DNA of 64,000 bases from [Clostridium] innocuum (GCA_012317185.1 CP048838.1:1550001-1614000); one strand, 5' to 3'. Shown: positions 44,686 through 53,744, numbered from the stretch's first letter. Translations and numbers: made by a program. The notes: generated from the letters alone by a model not told the origin.

Positions 44686-47064
44686 TTATGCTTTCTGCAT
44701 CATATCAATGTACTTACGAATGTTGGATGCATTACTGTATGTTTCACAGCTTCCATCTCTGCATACGACCAGCGTTGGTGCCTGCATAATTGAGAATTTT
44801 TTTGTTAATTCAGCCTGTTCCTCGGCATCCACTTTTTCATAGGATATTCCAGCGCTTTTCAGCCAGGTGTCAGCTATTTTACAATTTGGGCAGGTCTTCG
44901 TTGTGAACAGAAAAACACCTTCTTCATTTACAGCCTTGACGGTATCAGCTTCCTTCTCAACATGTGGAAGGGCATCCTTTCCTTTTAACACAGAATGTCC
45001 GATATCATAAACCTTACGTTCTTTGAATTCCTGACTCTTTCCTTCATTCCAATTCTGTACAGGTCGATAGTATCCCGTAATTCGGCTCCATACCTCAGTA
45101 GCACCACCACATTGCGGACATGTATAATGCTCCCCGTTAATATATCCGTGATTTCGACAGATGGAATAGGTGGGAGAAAGGGTGTAATAAGGCAGGCGGT
45201 AGTTCTCGGCAATTTTTCTTACCAGCGCTGCTGCTGCTTTCCAATCCGGAAGCTTTTCTCCCAAGAACGCATGGAACACAGTTCCGGAAGTATACAAGGT
45301 CTGTAGCTCATCCTGTACATCCAGTGCCTCAAAAATATCCTCTGTATAGCCAACAGGTAAGTGAGAGCTGTTCGTATAATATGGTGTATTTCCTTCTTCT
45401 GTAGCAGTGATGATATCCGGATAGCGTTCCTTGTCATGCTTTGCCAGACGATATGTTGTTGATTCCGCAGGCGTAGCCTCCAGATTATACAGATCCCCAT
45501 ATTCCTCCTGATAAATTACCAGACGCTCACGCATATGATTCAGAACCTCTTTTGTGAATTTCTGAGCTTCCTTTTGTGTCAGATCCATGCCAAGCCATTT
45601 GGCATTTAACGCGACTTCATTCATACCGATCAGCCCCAATGTGGAGAAGTGGTTCGCAAAGGTTCCAAGATACCGTTTGGTATATGGATATAAGCCTTCC
45701 TCTAGCAGCTTGGAAATGACCGTGCGCTTTACCTTTAAGGAGCGTGCAGCAATATCCATTAGATGATCGAGTCGCTTATAGAAATCCTCTTTATCTGTTG
45801 AAAGGTAAGCAATTCGCGGCATGTTGATCGTGACTACACCAACAGAGCCGGTGCTTTCGCCGCTTCCAAAGTATCCACCGCTTTTTTTACGCAGTTCTCG
45901 AAGATCCAGACGAAGACGGCAGCACATGCTTCGTACATCGCTTGGCTCCATATCAGAATTTACATAGTTTGAGAAATAAGGTGTCCCATACTTTGCGGTC
46001 ATTTCAAACAGCAGCTTGTTGTTTTCTGTTTCCGACCAGTCAAAGTCACGGGTAATGGAATAGGTGGGAATCGGATACTGGAAACCACGTCCATTGGCAT
46101 CTCCCTCAATCATGATTTCAATAAATGCCTTGTTCACCATATCCATTTCCTTTTTACAATCCTTATATTTAAAATCTACTTCCTTGCCTCCAATTATGCA
46201 ATTCAGCTCCGCAAGATCGGCAGGAACCGTCCAATCCAAGGTGATATTGGAGAAGGGAGCCTGTGTACCCCAGCGACTTGGTGTATTGACACCATATATG
46301 AAGGACTCCACACATTTTTTAACCTGATCATAGTTCAGATTATCCGCTTTTACAAAAGGTGCCAGATACGTATCGAAGGAAGAGAAGGCCTGTGCACCGG
46401 CCCACTCATTCTGCATAATGCCGAGAAAGTTTACCATCTGATTGCAGAGTGTCGCAAGATGACTTGCCGGTTTGGAGGTGATTTTTCCTCCGACACCGCC
46501 CAGGCCTTCCTGAATCAGCTGCTTCAGACTCCAGCCGGCACAATAACCTGTCAGCATGCTCAAATCATGAATATGCATATCACCGGACTTATGAGCATTT
46601 CCGATTTCCTCATCATAGATTTCACTCAGCCAGTAATTGGCAGTGATTGCTCCGGAGTTATTCAAAATCAGTCCGCCTACGGAATAGGTGACCGTTGAAT
46701 TTTCTTTTACGCGCCAGTCGGTGGCTTTCACATAGCTGTCGACAAGCTCCTTGTAATCCAGAATTGTGGATTTCATATTCCGGATTTTTTCCCGCTGCTT
46801 TCGATAGAGGATATAGCATTTTGCTACATCACCGTAACCGGATTGAATCAGGATGGACTCCACGCTGTCCTGAATATCCTCCACCTGAATGCGGTCATGT
46901 CTGATTTTTGGCTCAAAATCGGATGTGACACGCAAAGCGAGCATATCGATAATGCTTGGATGATACTGGCGTTCCACCGCATCAAATGCCTTTTGAATGG
47001 CATTGCTGATCTTGGCAATGTCAAACTCTGAAATCTTTCCATCTCTTTTAATAACCTGATACAT
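44686..47064 (-). CDS. nrdD: Anaerobic class III ribonucleotide reductase with C-terminal glutaredoxin-like domain
   Basis: A 792-aa glycyl-radical enzyme that makes dNTPs without oxygen. The N-terminal ATP-cone (VIKRDGKISEFDIAKI) is the allosteric site. The catalytic barrel follows, then the zinc cysteines (CRNHG ... CPQCGG) and the glycyl-radical loop RITGYYRPVQNW. After a short linker, residues about 715-792 are a glutaredoxin/NrdH-like domain with C725-P-N-C728 (TTKTCPNCK) and the cis-Pro motif QAPTLVV. Standard NrdD ends soon after the radical loop, so this is a fusion, probably supplying its own reductant. It starts 18 bases after nrdG. AAGGAAAG precedes the ATG. Confidence 0.93.
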   Translation of the reverse strand: MYQVIKRDGKISEFDIAKISNAIQKAFDAVERQYHPSIIDMLALRVTSDFEPKIRHDRIQVEDIQDSVESILIQSGYGDVAKCYILYRKQREKIRNMKSTILDYKELVDSYVKATDWRVKENSTVTYSVGGLILNNSGAITANYWLSEIYDEEIGNAHKSGDMHIHDLSMLTGYCAGWSLKQLIQEGLGGVGGKITSKPASHLATLCNQMVNFLGIMQNEWAGAQAFSSFDTYLAPFVKADNLNYDQVKKCVESFIYGVNTPSRWGTQAPFSNITLDWTVPADLAELNCIIGGKEVDFKYKDCKKEMDMVNKAFIEIMIEGDANGRGFQYPIPTYSITRDFDWSETENNKLLFEMTAKYGTPYFSNYVNSDMEPSDVRSMCCRLRLDLRELRKKSGGYFGSGESTGSVGVVTINMPRIAYLSTDKEDFYKRLDHLMDIAARSLKVKRTVISKLLEEGLYPYTKRYLGTFANHFSTLGLIGMNEVALNAKWLGMDLTQKEAQKFTKEVLNHMRERLVIYQEEYGDLYNLEATPAESTTYRLAKHDKERYPDIITATEEGNTPYYTNSSHLPVGYTEDIFEALDVQDELQTLYTSGTVFHAFLGEKLPDWKAAAALVRKIAENYRLPYYTLSPTYSICRNHGYINGEHYTCPQCGGATEVWSRITGYYRPVQNWNEGKSQEFKERKVYDIGHSVLKGKDALPHVEKEADTVKAVNEEGVFLFTTKTCPNCKIADTWLKSAGISYEKVDAEEQAELTKKFSIMQAPTLVVCRDGSCETYSNASNIRKYIDMMQKA

Positions 47065-47082
47065 ATCGTTCTTCCTTTCCTT

Positions 47083-48219
47083 CTATATACCACGAAGCTC
47101 TGTATTTGGAACCTTCGCTTTCGCCAATTTCTGAAACTGCTGCAGGGTTTCTTCATCCCACGCATGCAATCCCTTCTGAATAACACGGTCGCTGTCTTCA
47201 AAATTTTGCAGATACCAGGCGGCTGCACCTTGGAGCCAGTCAGCCATATCCTGAATATCCTGAGCTGTATGAAGCTCCTTTACAATGGTTGTACGAAACT
47301 CATAAGCAACATGTCCTTCCTTCAGATAGGTGATGCTCTCCTGTATGCCGCTGAGATCAAGATTGCGGATGCCGGCAGTTTCACTGTATTTTTGCGGAGC
47401 ATTTTTGATATCCATTGCCACATAATTAACAAGTCCCTCTTCAACAAGGTACTTCAGCTGATCCGGACTGCTGCCGTTTGTATCCAGCTTGACTGCATAG
47501 CCCATGTCCTTGATTTTTTTCAGAAATCCTGCCAGCTCCGGATTTAGCAGAGGCTCCCCGCCGCTGATGCAGACACCATCCAAAATTCCTTTTCGCTTTT
47601 CCAGAAAGCTAAGCACATCCTCTTCCTGCAGCTCCGGCATGTTTTCCGGCAGAAAGACAAGGTCACTGTTCTGGCAGAAGGGGCATCGGAAATTGCAGCC
47701 GCCTGTGAAAATCGTGCTCGCCATTTTCTGCGGGTAATCCAGCAGAGTCAGCTTTTGAATACCGAACAGCTTGATGCCTGCTTCTTCCTGCTGCTCGTAT
47801 CTGCGTGCGTTTTCACTCAGACGGCTGAGCGTTGCTTCAAACTGCTGCAGCTCCTGTGCACCGATATCCTTGGATAAAAGCTCCCACCACTGCTGACGAA
47901 TCATATAGATATCACGGATGATGTCCTTTGTTTTATCAGTCGTATATAGCAATCGGATACGTTTATCCTGGGGACTGCTCTGTGTAGTCACATAACCAAG
48001 CTCCTCCAGACGGGAAATGCTTTTCGTGATGGTCCCTTTATCAAAACAGCCCTTTTGCGCAAGCTGCTGCATGTTCAGCCCCTCCTGCTCATAAATAAGA
48101 ATCAGAAAGAGAATCTGTGCTGCATTGATATCGTGTCCGCTCAATTTCTTATCATAATATTTCTGACCGCAGCGGTACAGAATCGAGGTGTTTAAATACA
48201 AATAGTTGCTATTATCCAT
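47083..48219 (-). CDS. MarR-NrdG fusion: regulator plus radical-SAM RNR activase
   Basis: A 378-aa single chain. Residues about 5-145 form a MarR-type winged helix: an N-terminal dimer helix, then MQQLAQKGCFDKGTITKSISRLEELGYV and the wing SSPQDKRIRLLYTT. Residues from about 150 form an NrdG-type activase with the SAM/Fe-S motif CNFRCPFC (C175, C179, C182), GISGGEP-like CISGGEPLL and KLDTNGS. The activase makes the glycyl radical on NrdD. I chose ATG 48219, with GGAGGG five bases upstream, over GTG 48243. The frame is unbroken across the join. MarR as an N-terminal extension of NrdG is not the usual layout. Confidence 0.9.
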   Translation of the reverse strand: MDNSNYLYLNTSILYRCGQKYYDKKLSGHDINAAQILFLILIYEQEGLNMQQLAQKGCFDKGTITKSISRLEELGYVTTQSSPQDKRIRLLYTTDKTKDIIRDIYMIRQQWWELLSKDIGAQELQQFEATLSRLSENARRYEQQEEAGIKLFGIQKLTLLDYPQKMASTIFTGGCNFRCPFCQNSDLVFLPENMPELQEEDVLSFLEKRKGILDGVCISGGEPLLNPELAGFLKKIKDMGYAVKLDTNGSSPDQLKYLVEEGLVNYVAMDIKNAPQKYSETAGIRNLDLSGIQESITYLKEGHVAYEFRTTIVKELHTAQDIQDMADWLQGAAAWYLQNFEDSDRVIQKGLHAWDEETLQQFQKLAKAKVPNTELRGI

Positions 48220-48234
48220 GTCTTCCCTCCAATG

Positions 48235-48285
48235 GTTGACCACTCAACTATAAGAATGATAGCATACAAAAGTTGAACATTCAAC
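48235..48285 (-). promoter_or_regulatory. nrdGD promoter flanked by two palindromic operators
   Basis: GTTGA-N4-TCAAC occurs twice: 48235-48248 (just upstream of the ribosome site) and 48272-48285, centres 37 bp apart. On the minus strand TTGAAT, 17-bp spacer, TATCAT lies between and overlaps the second site. Size and symmetry suit a MarR dimer, and the adjacent gene encodes one. Autoregulation is inferred. Confidence 0.6.
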
Positions 48286-48453
48286 CTTTGTAAAGAATGT
48301 AACAAATGAAAAGCAAAGTCATTACAAATTTTTATAATTGTATAAATTGGATAGGTAATCTTTTATAAAAAATAAAAAAGGTTTTGCAAAAATTTTGATA
48401 CGGGGTAGAGAGCAGCCTCGTTCTGTGCTAGGATAATAGGGAAGGTGAAATTC

Positions 48454-49524
48454 ATGAGAATGCAGTTGTTTTTACTTTTGTGTCTGTTGCTTCTTATCCT
48501 TATGCAGCTGTTTTTCTGGCATATGATAAAGAAGATGTATAAGAAAAAGCAGATCCGTTATGCTTTATTGATATTATCTCTGCTAGGCAGCGTTTTTCTG
48601 ATTTATCGCTTTACACCGTTTTTTGCGATGTACAAGGATGCGATGCCGATGCGGGGGGCACTTGTTTTGGTACTGAACAGTGTATATGTAGCGCAGATGA
48701 CAGGCTTTTGTCTACTTGCTTTGCTGCACAAGCTGTACTGCAGAAGGTATTCCAAGGAGTTTCATTCAAGGCTCTATGTGCTTGCTTCTGTTGTCATGCT
48801 TTTGTTTTCCGTATATGGAATCGGGTGTGCAGCCCGTGTAAAGGTGCATCAGGAAATTGTTGAATTAAAGGGAGTGAAACAGGAACAAAAACTTCTGTAT
48901 ATCACTGACCTGCATGCAGGTACAACGCTTTCTTCACCTTATAATACTATAAAGCGTCTGGCTGGGAAATGTGATATAGTGCTGCTTGGCGGAGATTTAT
49001 TTGATGAATCAACTTCACAAAAGGATATGGAAGCTCTTTGTACAATGCTTTCCGATTTGCATAAAGATGTTTACTATGCAGGCGGGAATCATGAGCTGTT
49101 ACAGAAGCGGCGCAGGGAATATGAGGCAATGCTGCGCTCTGCAGGTGTGCATATTTTGCAGGATGAATCTGCAGTGGTGAACGGTGTCAGAATAATCGGA
49201 CGAAGGGATCGGGGAGAAGAAAGACGCTCCTGGTCTTCCCTTACGAAGGAATATCAGGGGAATGAGCCTGTGATTTTACTGGAGCATCGCCCGGAATCTG
49301 TAGAAGAGTCCTTGGATGCACAGTTGCTGCAGCTATCCGGACACACGCATAACGGTCAGATTTTCCCGAATACTGTGCTGACCAGAATCCCGTACCCAAG
49401 AGCATATGGCAGCTATGATGTCGGCTATCGCATGCTGGTATCGTCAGGAGCAGGCACATGGGGCTTTCCGATGCGGGTCGCATCCCATAATGAAATTTTG
49501 TTCGTTACGATACGGCCAAAGTGA
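48454..49524 (+). CDS. Membrane-anchored calcineurin-like metallophosphoesterase (YkuE/YaeI-like)
   Basis: A 356-aa protein with about four N-terminal membrane helices (residues 1-125) and a C-terminal phosphoesterase domain with DLHAG, GGDLFDE, GGNHE and SGHTHNGQIFP, the metal-binding motifs of the YkuE/YaeI group, some of which act on lipids such as UDP-diacylglucosamine-type substrates. ATG 48454 has AAGG eight bases before; GTG 48445 is an alternative. A bidirectional terminator follows at 49539-49593. Confidence 0.88.
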   Translation: MRMQLFLLLCLLLLILMQLFFWHMIKKMYKKKQIRYALLILSLLGSVFLIYRFTPFFAMYKDAMPMRGALVLVLNSVYVAQMTGFCLLALLHKLYCRRYSKEFHSRLYVLASVVMLLFSVYGIGCAARVKVHQEIVELKGVKQEQKLLYITDLHAGTTLSSPYNTIKRLAGKCDIVLLGGDLFDESTSQKDMEALCTMLSDLHKDVYYAGGNHELLQKRRREYEAMLRSAGVHILQDESAVVNGVRIIGRRDRGEERRSWSSLTKEYQGNEPVILLEHRPESVEESLDAQLLQLSGHTHNGQIFPNTVLTRIPYPRAYGSYDVGYRMLVSSGAGTWGFPMRVASHNEILFVTIRPK

Positions 49525-49538
49525 TGCATGCAGGATAC

Positions 49539-49593
49539 AAAAAAAGAGAATGCGATTTCAGTATTGTTCACTGGAATTTGATATTCTCTTTTT
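49539..49593. terminator. Bidirectional terminator between convergent genes
   Basis: AAAAAGAGAAT...ATTCTCTTTTT: stem AGAGAAT/ATTCTCT, with A-run and T-run serving both strands. Confidence 0.65.
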
Positions 49594-49626
49594 ACTCGCT
49601 TGTGCATGGGATTGAAGAACACGTAA

Positions 49627-50730
49627 TCAGTCTGTAGGCTTTCCGTTTTCAAGATTTGTCTCGATGGCACTTTTCGCACTGGACAACAGCTTCAGGATGA
49701 TATCGGAAAGCATCTTTTTAGTCTGCTTGTCCGTGCGGTTTAATGCTTTCAAAATCAGAGCAGTGCTATGCATCCGGTTTTCATTCATTTCCTTAAAGGA
49801 GGCGGCATTGGTGTTGCTGAGTATCTGAAACACAGCATCCGTGAAGGCTTCTCTCTGGGAGCGGTCCAGCTCACTGATCCAGTGCTTGATGGTGCTGTCC
49901 AGAACGATGCTCTGGCGATCTAACGCATCCATTCGTACGAAATCAGGACCAAGCACCTCCCAGGAATAGGGGTCATGCTGCCATAGGGAAATCTGTGTAC
50001 TGGAAATCACAGTATAATGCTCCTCATGCTCCATCAGCATACCGACAACGCTGGATTGTGGAACAAAGGTTTCTATACGCTGTGCAATAGAGCGATAGCC
50101 TGCTGCTTGCAGCGTTTCTGCGGCAAAACCCGGGCCGTCGTGATTGTATACCCGCTGTATCCGATTCTGTATAGCGAAAGAACAAAATGCAGCTGCATAG
50201 ACCGCAAGGTTTCCACCCTTGGAATGCCCGCATAGGATTATACGCCGGTCGGGATATGCAATTGCCATCGCCTCCCAATACTGTACCGCTTCCTTTTGGG
50301 AGGGAATGGTGTCCAGAAAGGTCATATTGAAATCCTCTTTCCATCCAACAAGTGTATTATCTGTTCCGCGATAGGTTATCAGCATGACATCATCTTCCAA
50401 CAGACAGGTGAGGGCAGAAAACTGTTTTTCCATAGAGGGATCCAGATGGTCGACATATCCACATAGTATTACATTCCCATATCGATTGCCTTCTGCCATT
50501 TTATGCAGCAGCTGCAGGTCTTCCTTTACGCGGAAGTGAATTTCCTCCGGATTTATCGCCCTTATAATTTCAGAAGCACGCTTGACATAGAGCATGTCCT
50601 GTTTGTCAAACACCGGCTGCAGTCGCAGATAGGATAGACAGCTGCATATGAGGGTATCCACTGCACAGCAGGGAACTTTTGAAAACGTTAAATCATTTCT
50701 CCATGTAAGATAATCAAACAGATTGCTCAT
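49627..50730 (-). CDS. Mbeg1-like (DUF2974) alpha/beta hydrolase
   Basis: A 367-aa protein of the Mbeg1-like family of putative lipases. It has an N-terminal region LFDYLTWRNDLTFS, then ITYRGTDNTLVGWKEDFNM, the nucleophile elbow CGHSKGGNLAVYAA (Ser), and HDGPGF. No signal peptide. Substrates of the family are not known; the fold is lipase/esterase. The ATG at 50730 lies four bases after the stop of a small upstream frame (see 50735-50990). Confidence 0.82.
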   Translation of the reverse strand: MSNLFDYLTWRNDLTFSKVPCCAVDTLICSCLSYLRLQPVFDKQDMLYVKRASEIIRAINPEEIHFRVKEDLQLLHKMAEGNRYGNVILCGYVDHLDPSMEKQFSALTCLLEDDVMLITYRGTDNTLVGWKEDFNMTFLDTIPSQKEAVQYWEAMAIAYPDRRIILCGHSKGGNLAVYAAAFCSFAIQNRIQRVYNHDGPGFAAETLQAAGYRSIAQRIETFVPQSSVVGMLMEHEEHYTVISSTQISLWQHDPYSWEVLGPDFVRMDALDRQSIVLDSTIKHWISELDRSQREAFTDAVFQILSNTNAASFKEMNENRMHSTALILKALNRTDKQTKKMLSDIILKLLSSAKSAIETNLENGKPTD

Positions 50731-50734
50731 ACTA

Positions 50735-50990
50735 TCATTCTCCTATGTTTTTTTCAGGTGTATCCATTACCACTTTGAAGGTGGTCTGCTCTGGAAGCAG
50801 GTGCTTATTGTTTTCATGAGGGAGGACCTGCATGTAAGATACCTCCATAAAACGCTGTGTCGCTTTTTCCTTCATTCACATTTTCAGTCAGCACAATAAG
50901 GCGAAGGAGATTGTATGCGGTGAAGACTGTATAAGACAGGTTTCTTGCTGAATCGTCCACCGTTCCCTGAAAATAGTTCACATCGCACTT
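50735..50990 (-). pseudogene. Gene remnant or small ORF upstream of the Mbeg1-like gene
   Basis: On the minus strand one frame (50987 to 50814) reads CDVNYFQGTVDDSARNLSYT then TVFTAYNLLRLIVLTEN without stops and without a start. A second frame (50875 to 50735) reads MKEKATQRFMEVSYMQVLPH and ends PEKNIGE. The two overlap in different frames, which fits an old frameshifted gene. Alternatively only the 32-aa end is used: ATG at 50833 has GGAGG eight bases upstream, and it stops four bases before the next gene. I do not recognise the protein. Confidence 0.4.
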
Positions 50991-51005
50991 CCATAGTATT
51001 TATAT

Positions 51006-51029
51006 AAAAAAAGTCCTTTTTCAAGGACT
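51006..51029 (-). terminator. Terminator of the tRNA operon
   Basis: Minus-strand stem AGTCCTT / AAGGACT followed by seven Ts. Confidence 0.8.
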
Positions 51030-51040
51030 GTTTTTCTGAA

Positions 51041-51128
51041 TGGTGGGAACGGTGGGACTTGAACCCACACGGGATTAACTCCCAACGGATTTTAAGTCCG
51101 TTGCGTCTGCCTATTTCGCCACGATCCC
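51041..51128 (-). tRNA. tRNA-Leu (TAA)
   Basis: An 88-nt class II tRNA including an encoded CCA. Acceptor GGGATCG / CGTTCCC has one T-T mismatch; the anticodon stem-loop is CGGACTTAAAATCCG with anticodon TAA; there is a long variable arm and T-loop GGGTTCAAGTCCC. Confidence 0.95.
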
Positions 51129-51136
51129 AACAATAA

Positions 51137-51210
51137 TGGAGGTTCCGATCGGATTTGAACCGATGATCACAGAGTTGCAGTCTATTGCCTTACCACTTGG
51201 CTACGGAACC
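51137..51210 (-). tRNA. tRNA-Cys (GCA)
   Basis: A 74-nt tRNA with encoded CCA: acceptor GGTTCCG / CGGAACC, anticodon loop CTGCAAC (GCA) and T-loop CGGTTCAAATCCG. It precedes tRNA-Leu by eight bases in one transcript. Confidence 0.95.
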
Positions 51211-51246
51211 ATCTGACATATTCTTTTTGAAACATGTTGCTTTAAT

Positions 51247-51274
51247 ATTATACAATAATTTTTAGAAATTGCAA
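51247..51274 (-). promoter_or_regulatory. Promoter of the tRNA-Cys/tRNA-Leu operon
   Basis: Minus-strand TTGCAA (51269-51274), 16-bp spacer, TATAAT (51247-51252), about 36 bases before tRNA-Cys. Confidence 0.7.
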
Positions 51275-51978
51275 TAGGCATTTTTCCTTTTTATAGCTTT
51301 TTTTGGAAGATTTGTCACTATTCACGGATCTAATTGCAGATAATAGCATAGATAAGGGCAAAAACGAAATTACGTAGGGCAGTAAACTCATACAGAAAGG
51401 AGCACACGCTATCATATCACTGATTGATTTGTTATACCTACATGAATCGTAACCTCCCATGTTTATGAAGAAACAGGAGATTAAAACAAGAATATCGAGA
51501 TTGGCGCAAGCACTATAAAATATTGTAGAAAACAGCAAGCAGGGATTTTCACAGGCTTTTACTTTAGGTTCGTTGCAAAAGGGAGAATTCAAATCCAATT
51601 GATAAATTACGATAGGATTGCATTCTCCTTTAGTTAAAATTAACCACAATCGAGTAAGAACCTTTCCACAATATGGCTTTTTAACATACTCATAGAACAC
51701 AGGCCAATCAAGCTGACGGAGCACAGCTGATAAAAGTAGCTGATTACAGTCCTATACATATGATTAAATAGACACCGCGCTTTTCTTTCTGTACATGTAC
51801 CATAGAATCAAAATTCCAAAGGATGGGAATGAAAAAGAATCTGTCCAAATCTTTTTGTTCGTTTCAAAATGAGAAATACATTTTAGAATATGAACAAAAT
51901 ATGATTAAAAATTCAGTTGTATTTTTCTTATTTGCATAATATAATCTAAAATATGAACAAATAACTGGAGATGATACT
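51275..51978. other. Long gap between tRNAs and aminotransferase gene
   Basis: It holds palindromic repeat copy B (51553-51663). A minus-strand open frame of 158 codons (51248-51724) runs across both the repeat and the tRNA promoter and has no ribosome site, so I do not call it. The part before 51979 is AT-rich and should contain the promoter of the next operon. Confidence 0.5.
51553..51663. repeat. ~110-nt palindromic repeat, copy B
   Basis: Ends AGGCTTTTAC / GTAAGAACCT (8 of 10 pair). An inner hairpin GGAGAAT / ATTCTCC is kept, plus shared words GCAAAAGGGAGA, ATTGATA and ACAATCGAG. Same orientation as copies A and C, but more diverged. Confidence 0.65.
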
Positions 51979-53034
51979 ATGAAATTGTTCACAGTGGGAC
52001 CTGTTGAGATGTATCCTGAAACATTACAGGTCAGCGGTACACAGCTGCCATACTTTCGCAATGATGAATTCTCATCCATCATGAAGGAAAACGAACAGCA
52101 GCTGCTGACCTTATGCGGCTGTCGTAAAGGAAGAGCATTGTTTCTGTGCGGCAGCGGAAGTGCAGCAATGGAGGCGGTTGTTGCCTGCAGCTTTCGCAGA
52201 CAGGACAAGGTACTGATACTTCGCGGAGGGAGCTTTGGCGAGCGCTTTGTGCAGCTGTGCAGAATTTACGGGATACCCTATGATGAGCTGTGTCTGCAGG
52301 AGCTGGAGGCATTGCGAAAGGAACACCTGGACGCTTTTTTTCAAAATGAATATTGTGCCCTGCTTGTCAATCTGCATGAAACAAGCACCGGACAGCTTTA
52401 TGATATTCAGCTGCTTTCTGCATTTACGAAAGCAAAGAATATGTATCTGATTGTGGATGCCATCAGCAGCTTTATGGCTGATCCACTGGATATGGACCAA
52501 ATGGGAATCGATGTCCTGATTCTTTCCTCTCAGAAAGCACTGGCATTGTCCTGTGGATTGTCCATGGTGGTTTTGCAGGAATCCTTCTATCGCGATATGG
52601 TCGAGCCCAAAGATGATATCTGCCTGTATTTGAGCTTAAAGGAGCATGCACGCAATATGGAGAGGGGACAGACTCCCAACACACCGGCAGTGGGTATCCT
52701 TATGGAGCTTCATGAGCGATTGCAGCACTTACAGGGGGATGGCTTTGTCCTTGAACAGCAGCGGATCGCAACGCGTGCTGCCTACTTTCGAAGCAGAGTT
52801 CAAAAGCTGGGAATACAGCTTCCACACTTTCCTCTCAGCAACGCCCTGACTCCACTGCTGTTTGACGGTGATGCGCAGAAGGTTTATCAGTTTCTGAAAA
52901 AGAACTATGCCATCACACTGACCCCGAGCGGAGGAGCAATGAGGGAGCGTATGCTGCGTGTGGGGCATCTGGGAAATCTGAAGCTGTGTGATTATGATGC
53001 CCTGTGCGACGGGCTGAGGGAGTATGGAAAATGA
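51979..53034 (+). CDS. Class V aminotransferase, 2-aminoethylphosphonate transaminase-like
   Basis: A 351-aa PLP enzyme. It begins KLFTVGPVEMYPETL as in PhnW-type and alanine-glyoxylate aminotransferases, has CGSGSAAMEAVVA for cofactor binding, the HETSTGQLYDI and VDAISSFMADP motifs, and the PLP lysine in LILSSQKALAL. PhnW interconverts 2-aminoethylphosphonate and phosphonoacetaldehyde. Its last bases overlap the next gene, a nucleotidyltransferase, supporting a joint role in aminophosphonate or similar head-group metabolism. No PEP mutase or phosphonatase gene is in view. Confidence 0.78.
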   Translation: MKLFTVGPVEMYPETLQVSGTQLPYFRNDEFSSIMKENEQQLLTLCGCRKGRALFLCGSGSAAMEAVVACSFRRQDKVLILRGGSFGERFVQLCRIYGIPYDELCLQELEALRKEHLDAFFQNEYCALLVNLHETSTGQLYDIQLLSAFTKAKNMYLIVDAISSFMADPLDMDQMGIDVLILSSQKALALSCGLSMVVLQESFYRDMVEPKDDICLYLSLKEHARNMERGQTPNTPAVGILMELHERLQHLQGDGFVLEQQRIATRAAYFRSRVQKLGIQLPHFPLSNALTPLLFDGDAQKVYQFLKKNYAITLTPSGGAMRERMLRVGHLGNLKLCDYDALCDGLREYGK

Positions 53035-53744
53035 AAGCAATTCTAATGGCAGCCGGTATGGGTACCCGCATCGCCACGAAAACAAATGAACCGAAGTGTT
53101 TGCTGGATATCGGCAACGGGCCTCTGATTCGTCATACGGTCGAGCTGCTGCTGAACAATCATATGGAGGTATGCATCTGTCTGGGCTTTAAAGGATATCT
53201 GATCAGGGAAGCACTCCGTGATTATCCAATCACGTTTTATGAAAATCCGTTTTATAGGGTTACCAACAGCATCGCATCCCTCTGGTTTTCCAGAGAACAG
53301 CTGGATGAAGCACAGGATCTTCTGCTTGCGAATGCGGATGTTTTCTGGCAGCAGGATATTCTTGACCTTCTGCTTGCGGATCAGCGTGGAATCGTTTTAC
53401 TGGCAGACAGCTCCCGCAGATTGAGCGGAGATTACTTTTTCCATTGTGAAAACGGAATCCTGACAGATTATGGAAAGGATATGCCGGAGGCTGAGCGTAC
53501 CAGTGAGTATGTCGGTATTGCCCGGATACAGAAGCAGGAGATCGCCTGCTTTCGCAAACAGCTGGAGCTGCTCGTCCAGGAAGGTGATTATCAGCTTTGG
53601 TGGGAGAATACACTGTATTCCATGATACCGCAGAAGCAGATTCCGGTACAGGATATCGCAGGGCACTACTGGTCGGAAATCGATGTTCTGCAGGATTATG
53701 AAAATATACTGGACTATGTGCACCGGCATCCACAGTGTCTGTAA
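53031..53744 (+). CDS. LicC/PntC-like nucleotidyltransferase
   Basis: A 237-aa sugar-phosphate/phosphocholine-type nucleotidyltransferase. The N-terminal signature is MKAILMAAGMGTRIATKTNE with PKCLLDIG, then YENPFYRVTNSIASLW and the acidic metal-site NADVFW. Family members activate phosphocholine or 2-aminoethylphosphonate with CTP. The start overlaps the aminotransferase stop (ATGA). It is more divergent from LicC than the product at 58104-59012. A terminator at 53787 closes this two-gene unit. Confidence 0.75.
   Translation: MKAILMAAGMGTRIATKTNEPKCLLDIGNGPLIRHTVELLLNNHMEVCICLGFKGYLIREALRDYPITFYENPFYRVTNSIASLWFSREQLDEAQDLLLANADVFWQQDILDLLLADQRGIVLLADSSRRLSGDYFFHCENGILTDYGKDMPEAERTSEYVGIARIQKQEIACFRKQLELLVQEGDYQLWWENTLYSMIPQKQIPVQDIAGHYWSEIDVLQDYENILDYVHRHPQCL

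Noticed and set aside
51248..51724. A 158-codon minus-strand open frame
   Set aside because: It runs through the tRNA promoter and palindromic repeat copy B, has no ribosome site and an unusual composition, so it is most likely chance.
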